In this document: positions 10,532 through 21,853 of the stretch, piece by piece
Numbering within the stretch: the stretch's first letter is position 1
How the letters are laid out: each line of letters starts with the position of its first letter
Origin: Macrocybe gigantea
Taxonomy: Eukaryota; Basidiomycota; Agaricomycetes; Agaricales; Callistosporiaceae
Assembly (NCBI GenBank): GCA_011319805.1
Contig: SJRY01000233.1
Span: forward strand, 100,987 to 164,986
Length of the DNA: 64,000 bases
Direction of reading: 5' to 3'
The notes under the pieces: generated by a model
Told to the model about the DNA's origin: nothing
Databases searched by the model: none
Seen by the model: the letters and a program-made list of their open reading frames with translations, nothing else
Translations under genes and position numbers: made by a program

Positions 10532-12341
10532 TCATGTAGCTTTTACACGCGACTGGGCTGCCTGCGCCGCATTCATACCCATCCACGTCTTCTCCACCAG
10601 TCCGAGCAGCTTCTGCATGTCAGAACTCCATTCGTTCATTACCTCCTCGGCACTTTGCTTGCTTCTAAAATTAACGATGCCAGCTGGCCTGTCCATTCGC
10701 GCCCATATCGTGCCCGAAACGACCAAACGCGCCAGCGTTTGCTCTGTCTGCTTTGGCGTCAGATCGAGAAGAGCCGTCAGCCGCGGCAGCGTTATGCGCG
10801 TATAGTATTCGGCGACCACGCGAATGTTCTATCAAAATTCTGAAACTTGCGCTTGGTAGATTGGAAAACACACGGGCGTACATGCTCAATGACTCTGGTG
10901 TGCAGGTCTTCCCAACGCTTGTCCAAGGTAAAAACCGGAGTCGTTCGCAGGAAACCTCCATAGATGCTTTCGATGCCTGGCCACCGCATAAGCTCATGCG
11001 TCGTAAAACATTTAACAAGGTTGCTATACTGCCATCAATGCATGATCGCGGACATAGGCCAAACAAGCTCACTAATGAAGTTCCAATTTCGCCAGTGCAG
11101 GATCAATTGCCAGATGATGCAGTATGTCGGATTGTTCATTGTCATGCGGAGCAAGGATGACATAGTATACGATGTATTCCAACGTCTTTGGATCTAGTCG
11201 GTTACGGAACAATGGACGTTAAAAACCTGGTCCTCACCTTTTTGCCCTTGCCTTCGGTATCGGCTTGGATTGATGGTGTTTCCCAAACCTTGTGATAGTA
11301 TTTGGCTACGTCGAGATAAGAGTTTTGGTGAAGAGCATATTGAATCATGAGATCGTAGAATTTCAATTTGAACTCCTGGTTCACTGCGTAAAGACGAATT
11401 CCGGCATGAAAGTAGTGCACATTCACCTCGTTCTCCTTCTCCTTGAGGAACTCCTCGTTGATCTTTCTGCCACCCACTCTTACCTTTACCCAGTCGGCCT
11501 CGCCATTCGCCGCCGAGTCTTTGCCACCCTTGGTAGCATCCGCGTCCTTCTGCCGAGCCACTGCGACCAAGAACCGCATCTGCTCCAAGATGATCTCGGT
11601 CTTTTCCCGGCGGTCCATTGAAGAGTAGGTTTCGACCTGCAGGTCCGACAGCAGATCTGATGCGGTTTGGAGTGATTGTTTCCGGTCGGCTTCGCTCGCG
11701 GTTGGCGACGTAGAAAGGCCTTCGTGGTAGTGCGAGAGCATCAGCGTCACGCGCGCTCGAGGTGTTTCTAGGAATATCTTGACGAAGGATCGTCAGTCAA
11801 ATCACTTCTCTCCGCCCAGATCGAGTGCCGAAGTTCCTTTACCTTGCCCTCCGTCACTTCTCGCAGCGTTTCCACCAGCTCGAGCCACCTTTTTGTGCCA
11901 TCCCTCTGCTTCGCTTCGTCCAGCCAGCTCACAGTGAGTTCAACGATAGACTGTATCACGGCTTTCAACTGGCCATGTTTCTTGCTCAACAGGTTGATGG
12001 TTGAATTGAGAAGAGGGTAGTCCCTGGCATCGTAGCAGTGTTGTAGTGCGGCTTTCACAAGCCTCGTTGTTGAAGCTAGATCAGCAGCCTATAACACGTC
12101 AGAAATGGTGTCCATATGTGCACATAGTGGAAGCATTCCACATACGTTTCTTGTCTGCTTCTCGAGCGCAAAGATCTTGTCAAGTGCTTCTTGTAGTTTA
12201 CCAGACTTGTGCGGCATGAGATTTGAGCTCGTAAAATGGAGACATGGGGCGACTGGGTACCTTTACAATAGCACCCGCTTCTGGTAGGAGTGCATCGACC
12301 TCTTTCGTGAAGTCCTTTTCTTGTTTCTTATTATCAGCCAT
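10532..12341 (-). CDS. RPN5: 26S proteasome regulatory (lid) subunit RPN5
   Basis: Rpn5/PSMD12 family, a PCI-domain scaffold subunit of the 19S lid that contacts Rpn11 and the COP9-like horseshoe. The start is MADNKKQEKDFTKEVDALLP (ATG 12341). Helical-repeat exons follow: SGKLQEALDKIFALEKQTRN; LLSKKHGQLKAVIQSIVELT; and KFYDLMIQYALHQNSYLDVA with its YHKVWETPSIQ. A C-terminal PCI winged-helix reads YYTRITLPRLTALLDLTPKQ and ends after QAAQSRVKAT. About seven exons are joined by ordinary short introns. No lesion is apparent. The gene is essential in model fungi. It lies tail to tail with mS23. Confidence 0.9.
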
Positions 12342-12708
12342 TAGGTATGCCCAAGCAGCGTTGGCAATGAAATGACGCGTCGGGGTGTTGTTGTGGCTTA
12401 TTTGGTTCGGCGTTGCCCAACTCGCCACGCTCACCTCCCCATCCAAATTGGGCCGTTGTTGCGGCAGAATGGAGCGTATTTCATATTCATGAGTATTGCA
12501 TATGGGGTCATAACTATCCTAAAGGTATCATAGTGCCAGCATAGTATGTGTATATAAGTATCCCAGTGTATCGTTAAACAGATGGATCATGGACGGACTT
12601 GAGGACTTTTTCGCGGGGAAATGGATCCTTCCGTTCCATCGTCAGATCCCTTTTCTGTCATTTCCGTCATGTCGGTGTTAGGGCTTTTTTTGTGCATCCG
12701 ATGCGCCG
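12342..12708. other. Intergenic upstream of RPN5
   Basis: No gene seen. A TATA-like run (TATATAAG, 12551-12558) lies about 210 bp upstream of the RPN5 start. The region should also hold the terminator of the F-box/LRR gene. Confidence 0.35.
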
Positions 12709-14902
12709 TCAACCGTAAGATTCGTGAAGGCACGAAAGAGGATACAGAATGAACATTCGGTATGCGAGGGAAAAGAGATCAAGAAGTGAAGGGAAGATGA
12801 AGAGAACACTTCGAGGACGCGCCGAAGGAGGCCTGTGGAACGACTCAGTGGATACCATAGCCTGAACCGTCTTCGACGCCGTCTGCGCAGTGGCATCAAT
12901 GCCCGCAGCAATGAGAACAGGGACAGCATCGACTGCTCGGTGTGCCAATGAAATCGTCGCCTCGACGCTGGCTTGTTTCATAATTGGCGTGGCATCCACA
13001 GCCATAGAGTAGTACTGCGGCTCCGCATCGACGGCGCTGTTGACATACATGGGCGCACATTGGATGGCCTTGAAGGTAGTCTCGGGAGATGCATGCACCC
13101 CTCTTTCGCTAGTGCTGACGATAGCCTCGACGCTCTTGTCAACGAATTCCGGTCTCGATCCTCGGAAGACTTGTGCCATCTTTCGCTCCAGCAGTCGAAC
13201 ATTCTGCAGATGAGGAAGAATCTCAGCTACCTTCTGCCAATTTTGAGCGTGCGCCTCCATATAACCCGATCTGTTCTTTTCTCCCAGCCATCTTAGAATA
13301 TCCAAGCGGGGAGCGATATGGCTTAGAATGATTGCGATCTGGAGGGGATCGTCGATCCAGGAGTATCCCACTGAGAGACGAACCAGTGAATTCGAGGATG
13401 TATGCTGCGTCATGAGCAAATCGGTGTTCATGACTTTGGCATTCAAGACAAGCGCAATGGTGTGTAGTCGCCGACAACTGCCGGTTAATTGTGCTATCGC
13501 GTCGAGAGTGATTTGGGGTGGTTTGGATAGAGGGAAGCGCGCCTGTGGGCTCAGTCGAAGGGATTCCAGATTTGGGCATGCTCTCGCAATGCATTGGATG
13601 TCTGGTGATGTGAAAGTAGTTGATTCCGGGAGGTCGATCTCGAATCGCCTGAGTTGGTATAAGTTCCGGAGGTGCACCAGTGAAAGGCGCGTCGTGGTGG
13701 GCTCGAGCTTGGCTGGGGATCGAACGGTATCTGCTGCAAAACGGGAAGCACTGATTCCTGTTATTCGTAGCACTTGCAACGAGTTGCCGAACTTCTCGCA
13801 TAACAGCTTCGACAGTTCATGCCAATCGGCCTTGTCAGGGGGGTCCTCAATGACCAGCTCGAGCTGCGTCAAAGGACAACCAAGTTGCCTCAGGAAGACG
13901 ACAATGTTTGAAACTTCGCCTGTTAGTTGAAGTCGCCGTAGTTGGGCGAAAGAATCGGCGGTATGCAGGTGACGGGTGAGGCGAAGTGCCGATTTACGGA
14001 TCTCTGAAAAGTCAAGCTCGTCTCCAGAGAAGACACCGCTGTCCGTGGATCCGATCGAGCTCGGCGTCGATGCCCCGGACTCTGTCAATTCATCGAAGAA
14101 GCCTTGGACTGCATATTCAGAGCGCCCAGTGAGGTCTAGTTGCAGCTTTTTGAGGTTTGGTAGGGACGCAAGCCAACTTCCGACGCCCGGCGAAAGCGCA
14201 CCAGGCGCAACGAGGACAACCCGTTCTAGCCGATCCTGGCGCAATAGCAATTCAGTAAAGGCCTCCGGTAGGCTCGTCGGAGAGTTGAAGGAGAAAGCCG
14301 TCAGTTTAGTTCGGCTCGACATGTCAGCGAGGAACGACGAGATCTGGGGCAGCTTGGCGCCGACTTCAAGGTTAAGCACCTTCAGTTCCGGGTTCAGGAA
14401 CATCGCACAGTGACCAAGGCCAGTCTGCGATTCCGCTTTCCAAGTTAATTCAATGAGTTTCGGTAAAAGATAAGTACGGGGACGGCTTTGTTGCAGAATG
14501 GGGAAAACGGTTGCCGCCACATTGTTGGCTGCTTCGTTATAGGTCAGCTGGCGGACGCGCTCGCTGTATTTGAAGACGGCCTTCCAGTCATCCTCGGTCG
14601 GCGTCTTGGCCTGCCAAGGGAGGAAGTCAGAATATTAACAGCTGTGAAGGGAGCGGACGAGAAAGAAAAACACTCACGAAACCCAGACCTGGCTTCTTAG
14701 ACTTCTTCAAACATCCAGGGAACAGCCCGAGTATTGGCACCAGAGAATCCAATTCCCTCCATAAGACGTTCATCGCGGGTTCATAGATGGCACGGCATGT
14801 GCGCGCCAGTCGAGCGAGAATGCGTTTGCCATTGGGCGAGTCAAGCACAGCTTCGAACAACTTCGTTGCTGCTTCAGGATCCCGGAGGATAAGGGAAATC
14901 AT
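12709..14902 (-). CDS. F-box-like/LRR protein with a C-terminal 11-residue repeat tail
   Basis: Two exons (14902-14678 and 14610-12709, intron GTGAGT...CAG) give about 708 residues. Residues ~20-60 resemble the F-box-like start of basidiomycete LRR proteins (ARLARTCRAIYEPAMNVLWR), which usually recruit substrates to SCF ubiquitin ligases. Irregular leucine-rich repeats follow over ~90-550 (for example LASLPNLKKLQLDLTG and LIRWLGEK-like spacing). Residues ~568-666 form nine consecutive 11-residue repeats of the pattern [AGS][VI][DEQ]A. The last ~40 residues are basic, then hydrophobic (VLFIFPSLLDLFSLAYRMF), and could be a membrane anchor or a mis-called intron, since a GTATCC donor precedes them. 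A role in ubiquitination is inferred only from the N-terminal region. Confidence 0.7.
12838..13134 (-). repeat. Nine tandem 33-bp units coding 11-residue repeats
   Basis: Read on the minus strand from 13134, the protein divides without gaps into nine 11-mers. Examples are SVEAIVSTSER, GVHASPETTFK, AVDAEPQYYSM, AVDATPIMKQA and AVDAVPVLIAA. Positions 1-4 are nearly fixed as small, Val/Ile, acidic/Gln, Ala. The period is exact over 99 residues, but the DNA units have diverged, so this is an old, selected protein repeat. Confidence 0.8.
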
Positions 14903-15390
14903 TTTTTCGTCTTTGGTAAGTCGACAGTGCCGATAAGTTCACCAGAAAGACTGGGTATACCAGACGCAAAGGAGTTGGCGACGATACTTATTGAGGTGGC
15001 TGCACGGGGAACACGCCTAGCAAGGGTGGGTTACACGCGCAAAGCGGCTCGCCGCTTCATTATCGATCGCATCGTGTCTGAGGGGCGATGCATAGGCACT
15101 GGCGAGTGCGGCTGTAAGCCATGTTACATGGAACATACATCCAGAAGTGAGGCAGGAAGGGAGCCCAATGTCCGACGTCGAGGTAACATGAGGCGTAATT
15201 AACGGATTTGAGATGATTCCTATTGGTATAATCGGCACAAAAAGGTCACAGTTTGCTCGACGCGTGTCGCTTCACGTGTACGTGGCCATGTGGCAGAACC
15301 AAGTTCTTGCATGTTTAGGCTTAGTAAAATTGAGCGAAGCGCCGTACGTGATGATAAACAGCACATACTAAGTTAAAGCATTTTGCCATC
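14903..15390. other. Intergenic upstream of the F-box-like/LRR gene
   Basis: About 490 bp between the start of the LRR gene and the 3' end of SLD2, both minus strand. No convincing coding exon, RNA or repeat was seen. Confidence 0.35.
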
Positions 15391-17011
15391 TTACAGCTCC
15401 CCGATCTCCCAAGGAATAGGTTCGCCTTCCCAGTCTTCCTCACCATCAGCGTCCTCTTTGTCTTCTGGTGTCAGCTCTTCTCCAGCGTCCCATATCTCGC
15501 CCCCTTTTCGAGGATCATAATGACGTGTCCTGCGTCCGTACAAAAGGTCTTGTACAATATGCTCCTCTTCGTTCCGGCGCGTCTGAAGTTCGAAGGACAA
15601 AACCGGTCTCAGCTCGTCCGGAAGCTCGACTTGAAACATGCTGTCGTCCTCGCCGTTATCAGCTCGGTCAGTAGATTCAGATGTGCAACGGCTCAAAATC
15701 CTATGGGTGAAGCTAACAAGAGGATCCGCATCATACGTGAGATCTTCGTCCGATATTTGCGAGTGGCGCAGGCGGTTCTTCCGTGAAATATCCAGGACCT
15801 TCAATCTGACACCCATATCACCAACATCGATGTCTTCATCATCTGGATCAGCCATCTCTTTGGTCTTCGAGCCCTCTAGGCTGGAGAATGATGGCTTAGC
15901 ACCGGCATTGAGTTTTGATTTCTGTTTATTGTTGGCTGCATCAAAAAGCGTGGGCGAAGGTGGAAGGAGCGGTAATGTGGATCTATCAGGTATTTCTGTT
16001 GTCATAAGGTGAGTGTCAGGTCCGTTGGATTGTTGAATATCAACATCAACTTCGTCGAGACTAGATAGGACTTAGCATCATACGGGTGTTTATTTCAAGC
16101 GAGGAGCTCACCTTTCCGCCTCCGCGAACACATCTTGCGATGATTCAGATGCCTTAAAGGACTTCCTATTGCCTTGCATCATATTCACTTTTCTAATAGA
16201 GGGAAGTGATGTTGTATCGAAGAGTCTTCCGACGGGTAAAAACGATTTCTGGAGCGAGGTTATTTTTCTGTTGGAAGAACCATCTCCCTCGTCGAACAAG
16301 AGCTTGAAAGATCGACTCCCGGCCGGTGCCTTCACGGGAGAATCGCTTACAAACATGGAGTCAGCCCGCCGATATAAAGAGGATTCAGCCTCTAAGACGC
16401 GTCGGAAAGTGTCCGACATGTCTCCTCGAGACCCTGTGCGCTGTTTCTTTCCCTTGCTTGGAGAAGGGGAGACAGGTTCTCCGCGAAGACGTTTACGAGC
16501 ACGCGAAACTGCTTGGAGAGGTGTGGGAGGATCAGCAACAGGCAGGTCGACAAATGGATTCGCGTTGGGAAGGGAGTCACTGTGTTCGGAAAAAGAGCTT
16601 TTGAACTGGTTAGCGAATTGTGCGGTACTATCTAGGTGGAAACCTCTATTCTTCCCAGGTGAGAATGGGTTATAGGACGTCAGGGGTGCGGTAGTCTGGA
16701 CTTCGCGTGGCGGGAGAATTGAAATAGTATTGGAGTGGGAAGTGCTGGGCGAAGAGGTAGCTTGGGAGAGTGTAGATTCGTCTTGATTCTGTGCTGCTTT
16801 CGACAGTTTCTTGTATAGCTTGTACTTAGCGGCTGTGAAGAACAAAACGAGGAAATCAAGGCAAAACGGCTATGACCGAGACGGAATACAACTGACCAAT
16901 ATCGGGGAGGAGCTTGATATCCTGGATAGTTGGATCGCGTCCATTGGAAGACTTGAAAGACCTTTCCCAAATCTTGATTTCTGAACGTAGAGAAGCTACC
17001 GAGGAATCCAT
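15391..17011 (-). CDS. SLD2: DNA replication regulator SLD2 (DRC1/RecQL4 N-terminal-like)
   Basis: Exon 1 starts at ATG 17011 with MDSSVASLRSEIKIWERSF and ends in TIQDIKLLPDI. After a GT-AG intron the frame resumes as AAKYKLYKKLSKAAQ. This is the Sld2 homology region shared with the RecQL4 N-terminus. The middle is disordered with several Ser/Thr-Pro sites, including SPSK and SPVK, which fit CDK consensus; in yeast, CDK phosphorylation of Sld2 drives binding to Dpb11 at origins. A third exon (from about 16070) reads SLDEVDVDIQQSNGPDTHL, continues through an acidic segment (DPDDEDIDVGDMGVR) and ends in PIPWEIGEL. The gene is divergent from an unknown plus-strand gene 154 bp away. Confidence 0.85.
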
Positions 17012-17165
17012 GGTCAACAATGAACGTTAATGAACGATCGGCGACAAGTCGACTCGCGTAAACATCACGGGATCAGGCGCGTCAATAAAGCCAAATATCC
17101 ATAGTTCGAACCATGCGCCGGCTAACTTGTCTCTATTCCTCAACTAACATCTCCTCCACTCCCTG
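17012..17165. promoter_or_regulatory. Divergent promoter between SLD2 and the gene at 17166
   Basis: This 154-bp region separates the two start codons. It contains two CGCG cores (around 17055 and 17078). In yeasts such cores are part of MluI cell-cycle boxes, but the full ACGCGT is not present, so this is only a weak hint of G1/S control. Confidence 0.35.
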
Positions 17166-19169
17166 ATGGGTGACGCGCAATTCCGGCCGCGTCAGAGCAT
17201 CCTTGTTCTTTTTGACCCTCTCACATCGCCCGCAAAACCGGCCATCTCGCCTTCAATTGACGCGAATAAGGAGAATCTTGCACCTCCCTTTGCTGAATTG
17301 CTTGGGATTCGACCAAACCATTCGTCGTCCGATTTGCCTCGGACCAGGCGACTAATCGATATTGGGGATGTCACAATTGGTGAAACTACTGTTGAGGAGA
17401 AATCGGAAACCCCTAGTTGTCCCAGGACGCCATCCATTGGAGATGCCACGCCTCGCCCGCCTTCCTTCAGTTCGCCTTCTCATAAAGTTTCCCCTGCTAG
17501 CCCTAGGATGCCTCTGGCAGAGATTACCCCAGACTTAGATACGACACTGGTTATCAAGCCGAAAACGATCTTTGCTGCTTGTCCCAGCGCGACGCTTCGT
17601 CACACGAGCGCCGCAGATTCCGCTGCGGAAGCCAAAGTTGATGGGAAGATTTCAATATCTTCGCCCACAAACTCTGAAGAAAGGGTACCGGAAATTACTA
17701 TCTCTCCACCCAACAGCAGCTCGACATCGCCTTCACCCTCAAATGAGCCTGCAACCACCTCGCTGCCGTCAGGTGACCAAAGCATCTCGCACCCGTCATC
17801 TTCGTGCCATTCGACTTCGGTTTCTTCCAGTCTAGTAGCGCCACAGGCTCTCGAGAACCGCCAATCTGTCGATTTAGGATACTCTTTCCATTTGCATTTG
17901 CGCAACGACGAGGCAAGCTTCAACCTGCTCAAGGATGAAATATCATTCTTTTCCGCCAATGATCCACAACTAGATGAAGATAGCTTCAGTATGGATCTGA
18001 AAGCGATCAAGAAACACTTCATGGAGTCAGTCGTTCTGGCAAAATAGGTAAAAGTCTATACCCCCTGCTAGCACCTGAAGGCTGGTCTGATAAAGTCTCA
18101 TAGATTCCAAATCTCCACCGAGAACTGGACCATCCTGTATGCGACATTCAATTTGTAATGACGAGCTGAATCTGATTTTGTTATCGAAGTGGAGGCTAAA
18201 AAAGCCCTGACCCCCTCTCCACAACAACCGTTTTTGCCGCAACAAAGCAACAGAGGTTTATCGATATGTAATGCTCCAAGAGGGAGTTACTTACTGCTAT
18301 TTCAATAGGTGAAAGCTGTTCGAAAGAAAGTGATGCGGAAGCCACATCAAGAAACAAGACTGGCGATCCGTCTAATAGTCCGACTACTCGTAAGTTCTTT
18401 ATTCTCCACAAGGACTGGCAATTGAATCGTTTGAAACCTTAGGTATCCCCCTTGCAGGGCATGGTAGCGGCCAGCGCCGCAAGTCCCTCGTTGCTGTAAT
18501 GGCCGAAAGCAATCCACGCACGCCTCAATTATCAGCGCGTCCAATAGCCCTACCCCCTCCGGTACCAGCCTTGAGAATTGTGAAGCGCTCAAAGAAACTT
18601 ATCCATGATTCCGAGTCCACCGGATCCTCCGAATCGTCCTCTGCTGAAAAGAAATCCACCCTCCCGACACAGACCAACTCGTCGAAGCCTTCAGTCACCA
18701 CAGCCCATGTTTTCGTACCACGCTTCTTCCGCATGTTTCTGCTTCAACAGTACCAACCCGCGCCTTGACAACAGGCGCGAAGTGTGAGAAAGACTTGGGG
18801 ACCGGTCCTCGTCGCGTCCTCATTTCCGAAACGACAATCGCTCAACCGAAGGTCCGGAACTCCGTACGGGGAGGTCAAGCACCAAACGCGTCGAGCGGAC
18901 CAAGAAGGGTTCTGATTGCCACAAAGGAGACTGTTTCAGCTGGGTCACGGCCTACTCATCGCAGTGGAATAAAGCCCCCTGCACAAATTGCAGGCCGCCA
19001 GACGACAGGCATCCCCGCCTATAAACCGAGGAATGATGTACCGACGTCTCGTGCTTCTGCAGGGATTAGGCCGAGTACCAACCAAGCCTCGAGTAGCGAT
19101 GGTAGACTGATGGGGTCACGATCTCTGAAAGAGCCCACGACCCGAAGAGTATTGCATGCCAGCTCATGA
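17166..19169 (+). CDS. Unknown Ser/Pro-rich protein with GPRRVL repeats
   Basis: The first exon (ATG 17166) encodes a disordered protein beginning MGDAQFRPRQSILVLFDPL with a following SPSIDANKENLAPP. It ends in a more ordered segment (GYSFHLHLRNDEASFNLLKD). Middle exons around 18310-18390 and 18440-18710 are tentative. The last part contains GPRRVLISETT, GPRRVLIATKE and TTRRVLHASS, three copies of a short RRVL motif, ending at 19169. Many Ser/Thr-Pro sites and the head-to-head position with SLD2 suggest a cell-cycle protein, but that is inference. The join near 18710-18765 needs either a weak intron or a one-base correction. I do not recognise a family. Confidence 0.5.
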
Positions 19170-19470
19170 CAGAAGACAGTCATGATAGACGTAGATTGCA
19201 TGGATAACGTACATTTTCTTCCCGGATCTCATCGACGCATTAAGATTGCACGCCACTCACGAACGCTTTACACATGTTCACGTATGTACGACATTTGCCC
19301 AATAACATGGTTTAATGCTATTTTCCTTCTGAGTGCACGTGAAGCGGCGCGATGGATTTACGCGATATTCGAACTGCAACGTGGACGAGGTGGGACCTTG
19401 GTTCCGTTACCTTTCCATTGCTTTCCTCGCTATCTCTAAGAGCTCGTCAATCATCTGACCTTCGACTATA
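19170..19470. other. Intergenic
   Basis: About 300 bp between two unknown plus-strand genes. No additional gene or repeat was seen. The start of the downstream gene is uncertain, so part of this could be its 5' exon. Confidence 0.3.
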
Positions 19471-21514
19471 ATGGTCAACTGGGCACCTCCGTGGCATCAC
19501 GGTCACAGCCATGCCAGTGCGTGGATCCAGTACTCGAATCCGGAATCCTTTCACGTCCTGCATGGCACCTATCTGACAATTTCTAAATTTGACCCGCCCC
19601 TCCCAACTGGCAAGGTGAAGCTGTGTCCTTCCATGCATGCTGTCCGCAGCTCGTCTGCAAGCACGTTTGCCCAATACGGCCATCCTCGTCACCCACCCTC
19701 AACGAGAGGAGGACTTTCCAAGGCATCGCAAACCGCCTCCACCCCTGCCGGCGACATGCAGTTCCGGAGAATCAAGGGTGCCTCACCTAGTCTCTACGAT
19801 GACCCCGCGTTCTCGTCCGACCCATGCTCTCACCCTTTCTTCAAACCATCTGATGAACGTTCCCTGGTTTCGGCTAGGTACAATCGCCAGTGGAAGTCGC
19901 TTCTCCACCACGACGCTCTGCTACACCGATGGCTTCCACAGAACACGATGCCTCACCAATAGCGCAAGGCGCACAACTTGAACTGATTCCTTCCGCCGCT
20001 AAACCAAACTCAGCCAAACATGTGACATCACAACAGTTATCTACATTTGCGCCACAGATTCAACGCAAGAGAACCAAGCTTTCTCAGTTGTTCTGGCACA
20101 AAACATCCTCGACCGATGCAAATGCCTCTCAGTCAACGTCGACAGACCGACGTCGCACTCATGAAGTAGTTTCGAGGCCTAACCTTCCCGACCCACCTCG
20201 CGGTTCTGCCCTGATATTCAAATACACCAAGAGATCTTATCCAGACGCCGAAGCAGCAGCTGTTGCTCAGCCCAACCTGAAATTGCATGTGATCGCAGAT
20301 TCCCCCAATTACACTTGTGAAGTGGACCGTGTCGACGAGCTGGATGACAGCAATCCCTTGGGCCTCCCCATCCATCACTCCGGGCCATATGAAGCCATCA
20401 AGAAGTTGGCCAGAAATCTAAATTTCAGCTCCAGTCCACCGTAACGCGGAAGGTGGTAAATTTCAAACAAGAAACTCTGAAATGACGCTGACTCCAGTTG
20501 CAGGGATCGGAGCATGGCGCGAAGGACCATCCATCCGAGGATGCACAGGTATGGCGGTAGTTATAACTAAAGTGGCCCAAGCTGGGCTTATTTCATTTGT
20601 AGGAACATGTTTCTTCCTCTCTGCAGGTTGCTGCGAGGGACGCCCATGATGGTTCGCTGGGAATGTCTGCAGCAGGAGCAGCGCTTCCTCCCTTTGCAAG
20701 TGTTCCAGGACATAAGACCCCGGTGTCTTCGGATGCAGGCAGCTCTCACACGGAAAGTCGAGGAAGATTGAAACGCGACCATTCATCTAGCCCCAGTCCC
20801 AGCATCGGAAAGGACGCTAACTGCAATGTCCGGAACACGCCCGATGATGTACTTCAGCCTGCTCCAGAGGATACAGCTCTGTTTGAGTCGAAGCTCCTTA
20901 CAGAAGTACTGACTCTACATCCAATTCCGCCTCCTGTGTACCATAGTCCGCCGCGCTCCATTTCAAGTTTGGATCAGCATCCTGAACGCTTTGAACAAAA
21001 TAATGATCACGGAACATTACACGCCGCGACGGACGAAAAAACACCTCACCCCGTAAAAGAGGAAAGGGGTCCCAATAGTCAGCCTCGTGCGTGCTTTAGT
21101 TTTGCCTTACGATGACAGTGCTGCACACGCTGATGTTTTGTGTATCCGTTAGACCGTGGTTCCAACCAGCAAGACAAAGCCACAGTTAAAATCCATCCAC
21201 CGACAAGATACAGTAACAGGCAACGTTCTAATGTTGGAATTGGCAATGAGCCCACGATGCCCAGACACCGATTTTTACCCAAACGTCTAGTTATGCCAGC
21301 GCCTTTGCAACAATCCCATCTACAGCAGGTTTATCCCATGCATGCGGGAGGCGCTGAGATTCTGCGAAGTGCTAGGCCTCTCGGCCCTCAACCCAGGTTA
21401 AGAAATCGTCAACAGGTCCCTCGTGCTCAAGACATACCAATAGCCGAGCATCAAAAACTCAAGAAAAGGACGAGCTCTAAGGGAATCTTTTCTGTATTTT
21501 CGAGGAAAAAATAG
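19471..21514 (+). CDS. Unknown disordered protein
   Basis: Tentative multi-exon gene. Readable segments are GDMQFRRIKGASPSLYDDP, QLELIPSAAKPNSAKHV, then PRGSALIFKYTKRSYPDAEA leading to HHSGPYEAIKKLARNLN. A later Ser/Pro-rich exon ends in PHPVKEERGPNSQP, and the last exon ends in a basic tail (LKKRTSSKGIFSVFSRKK, stop at 21514). The GPYEAI segment and a late PKRLVMPAPL motif recur in this kind of basidiomycete protein, to my recollection, but I know no function. Between SLVSAR and VQSPVEVASPPRR (about 19876-19890) the frame changes with no usable intron; one missing base would join them. The start codon at 19471 is a guess. Confidence 0.45.
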
Positions 21515-21853
21515 TACGATTCCTTCTCCTAGCTATGGTGTGGTTTAACTCATGATATGCTGTACGTCGACAGCGCCGTTTCTCCCGACGCTACTTCTTC
21601 CCTGAAGCCAGAGAAACCAAAGACGTTGAAAAAGCGTCGCAGGTTATTCAAGTTCTGATGCTTATTCTGACCACGATAAGCGCAAACATCTTGCCATTCT
21701 CCGTCACAACAAAGTAAAATTGAACATGTATAATAGCGCATTAGCAAACATAAATTTCGCCCTCTTCGCATATTTTTTGCTATTGGGGAATCATTACAGT
21801 GCAAATTCAGTGCACAGAAATACACATAACACGGTACTATGTCCATCTACCAT
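21515..21853. other. Convergent intergenic region
   Basis: 3' flanks of the unknown plus-strand gene and of SF3A2. No coding or repeat feature was recognised; probably the two terminators. Confidence 0.3.

Noticed and set aside
12678..12929. Arg/Leu-rich minus-strand frame beside the LRR gene end
   Set aside because: It overlaps the LRR coding exon in another frame, and its composition is an artefact of that overlap.
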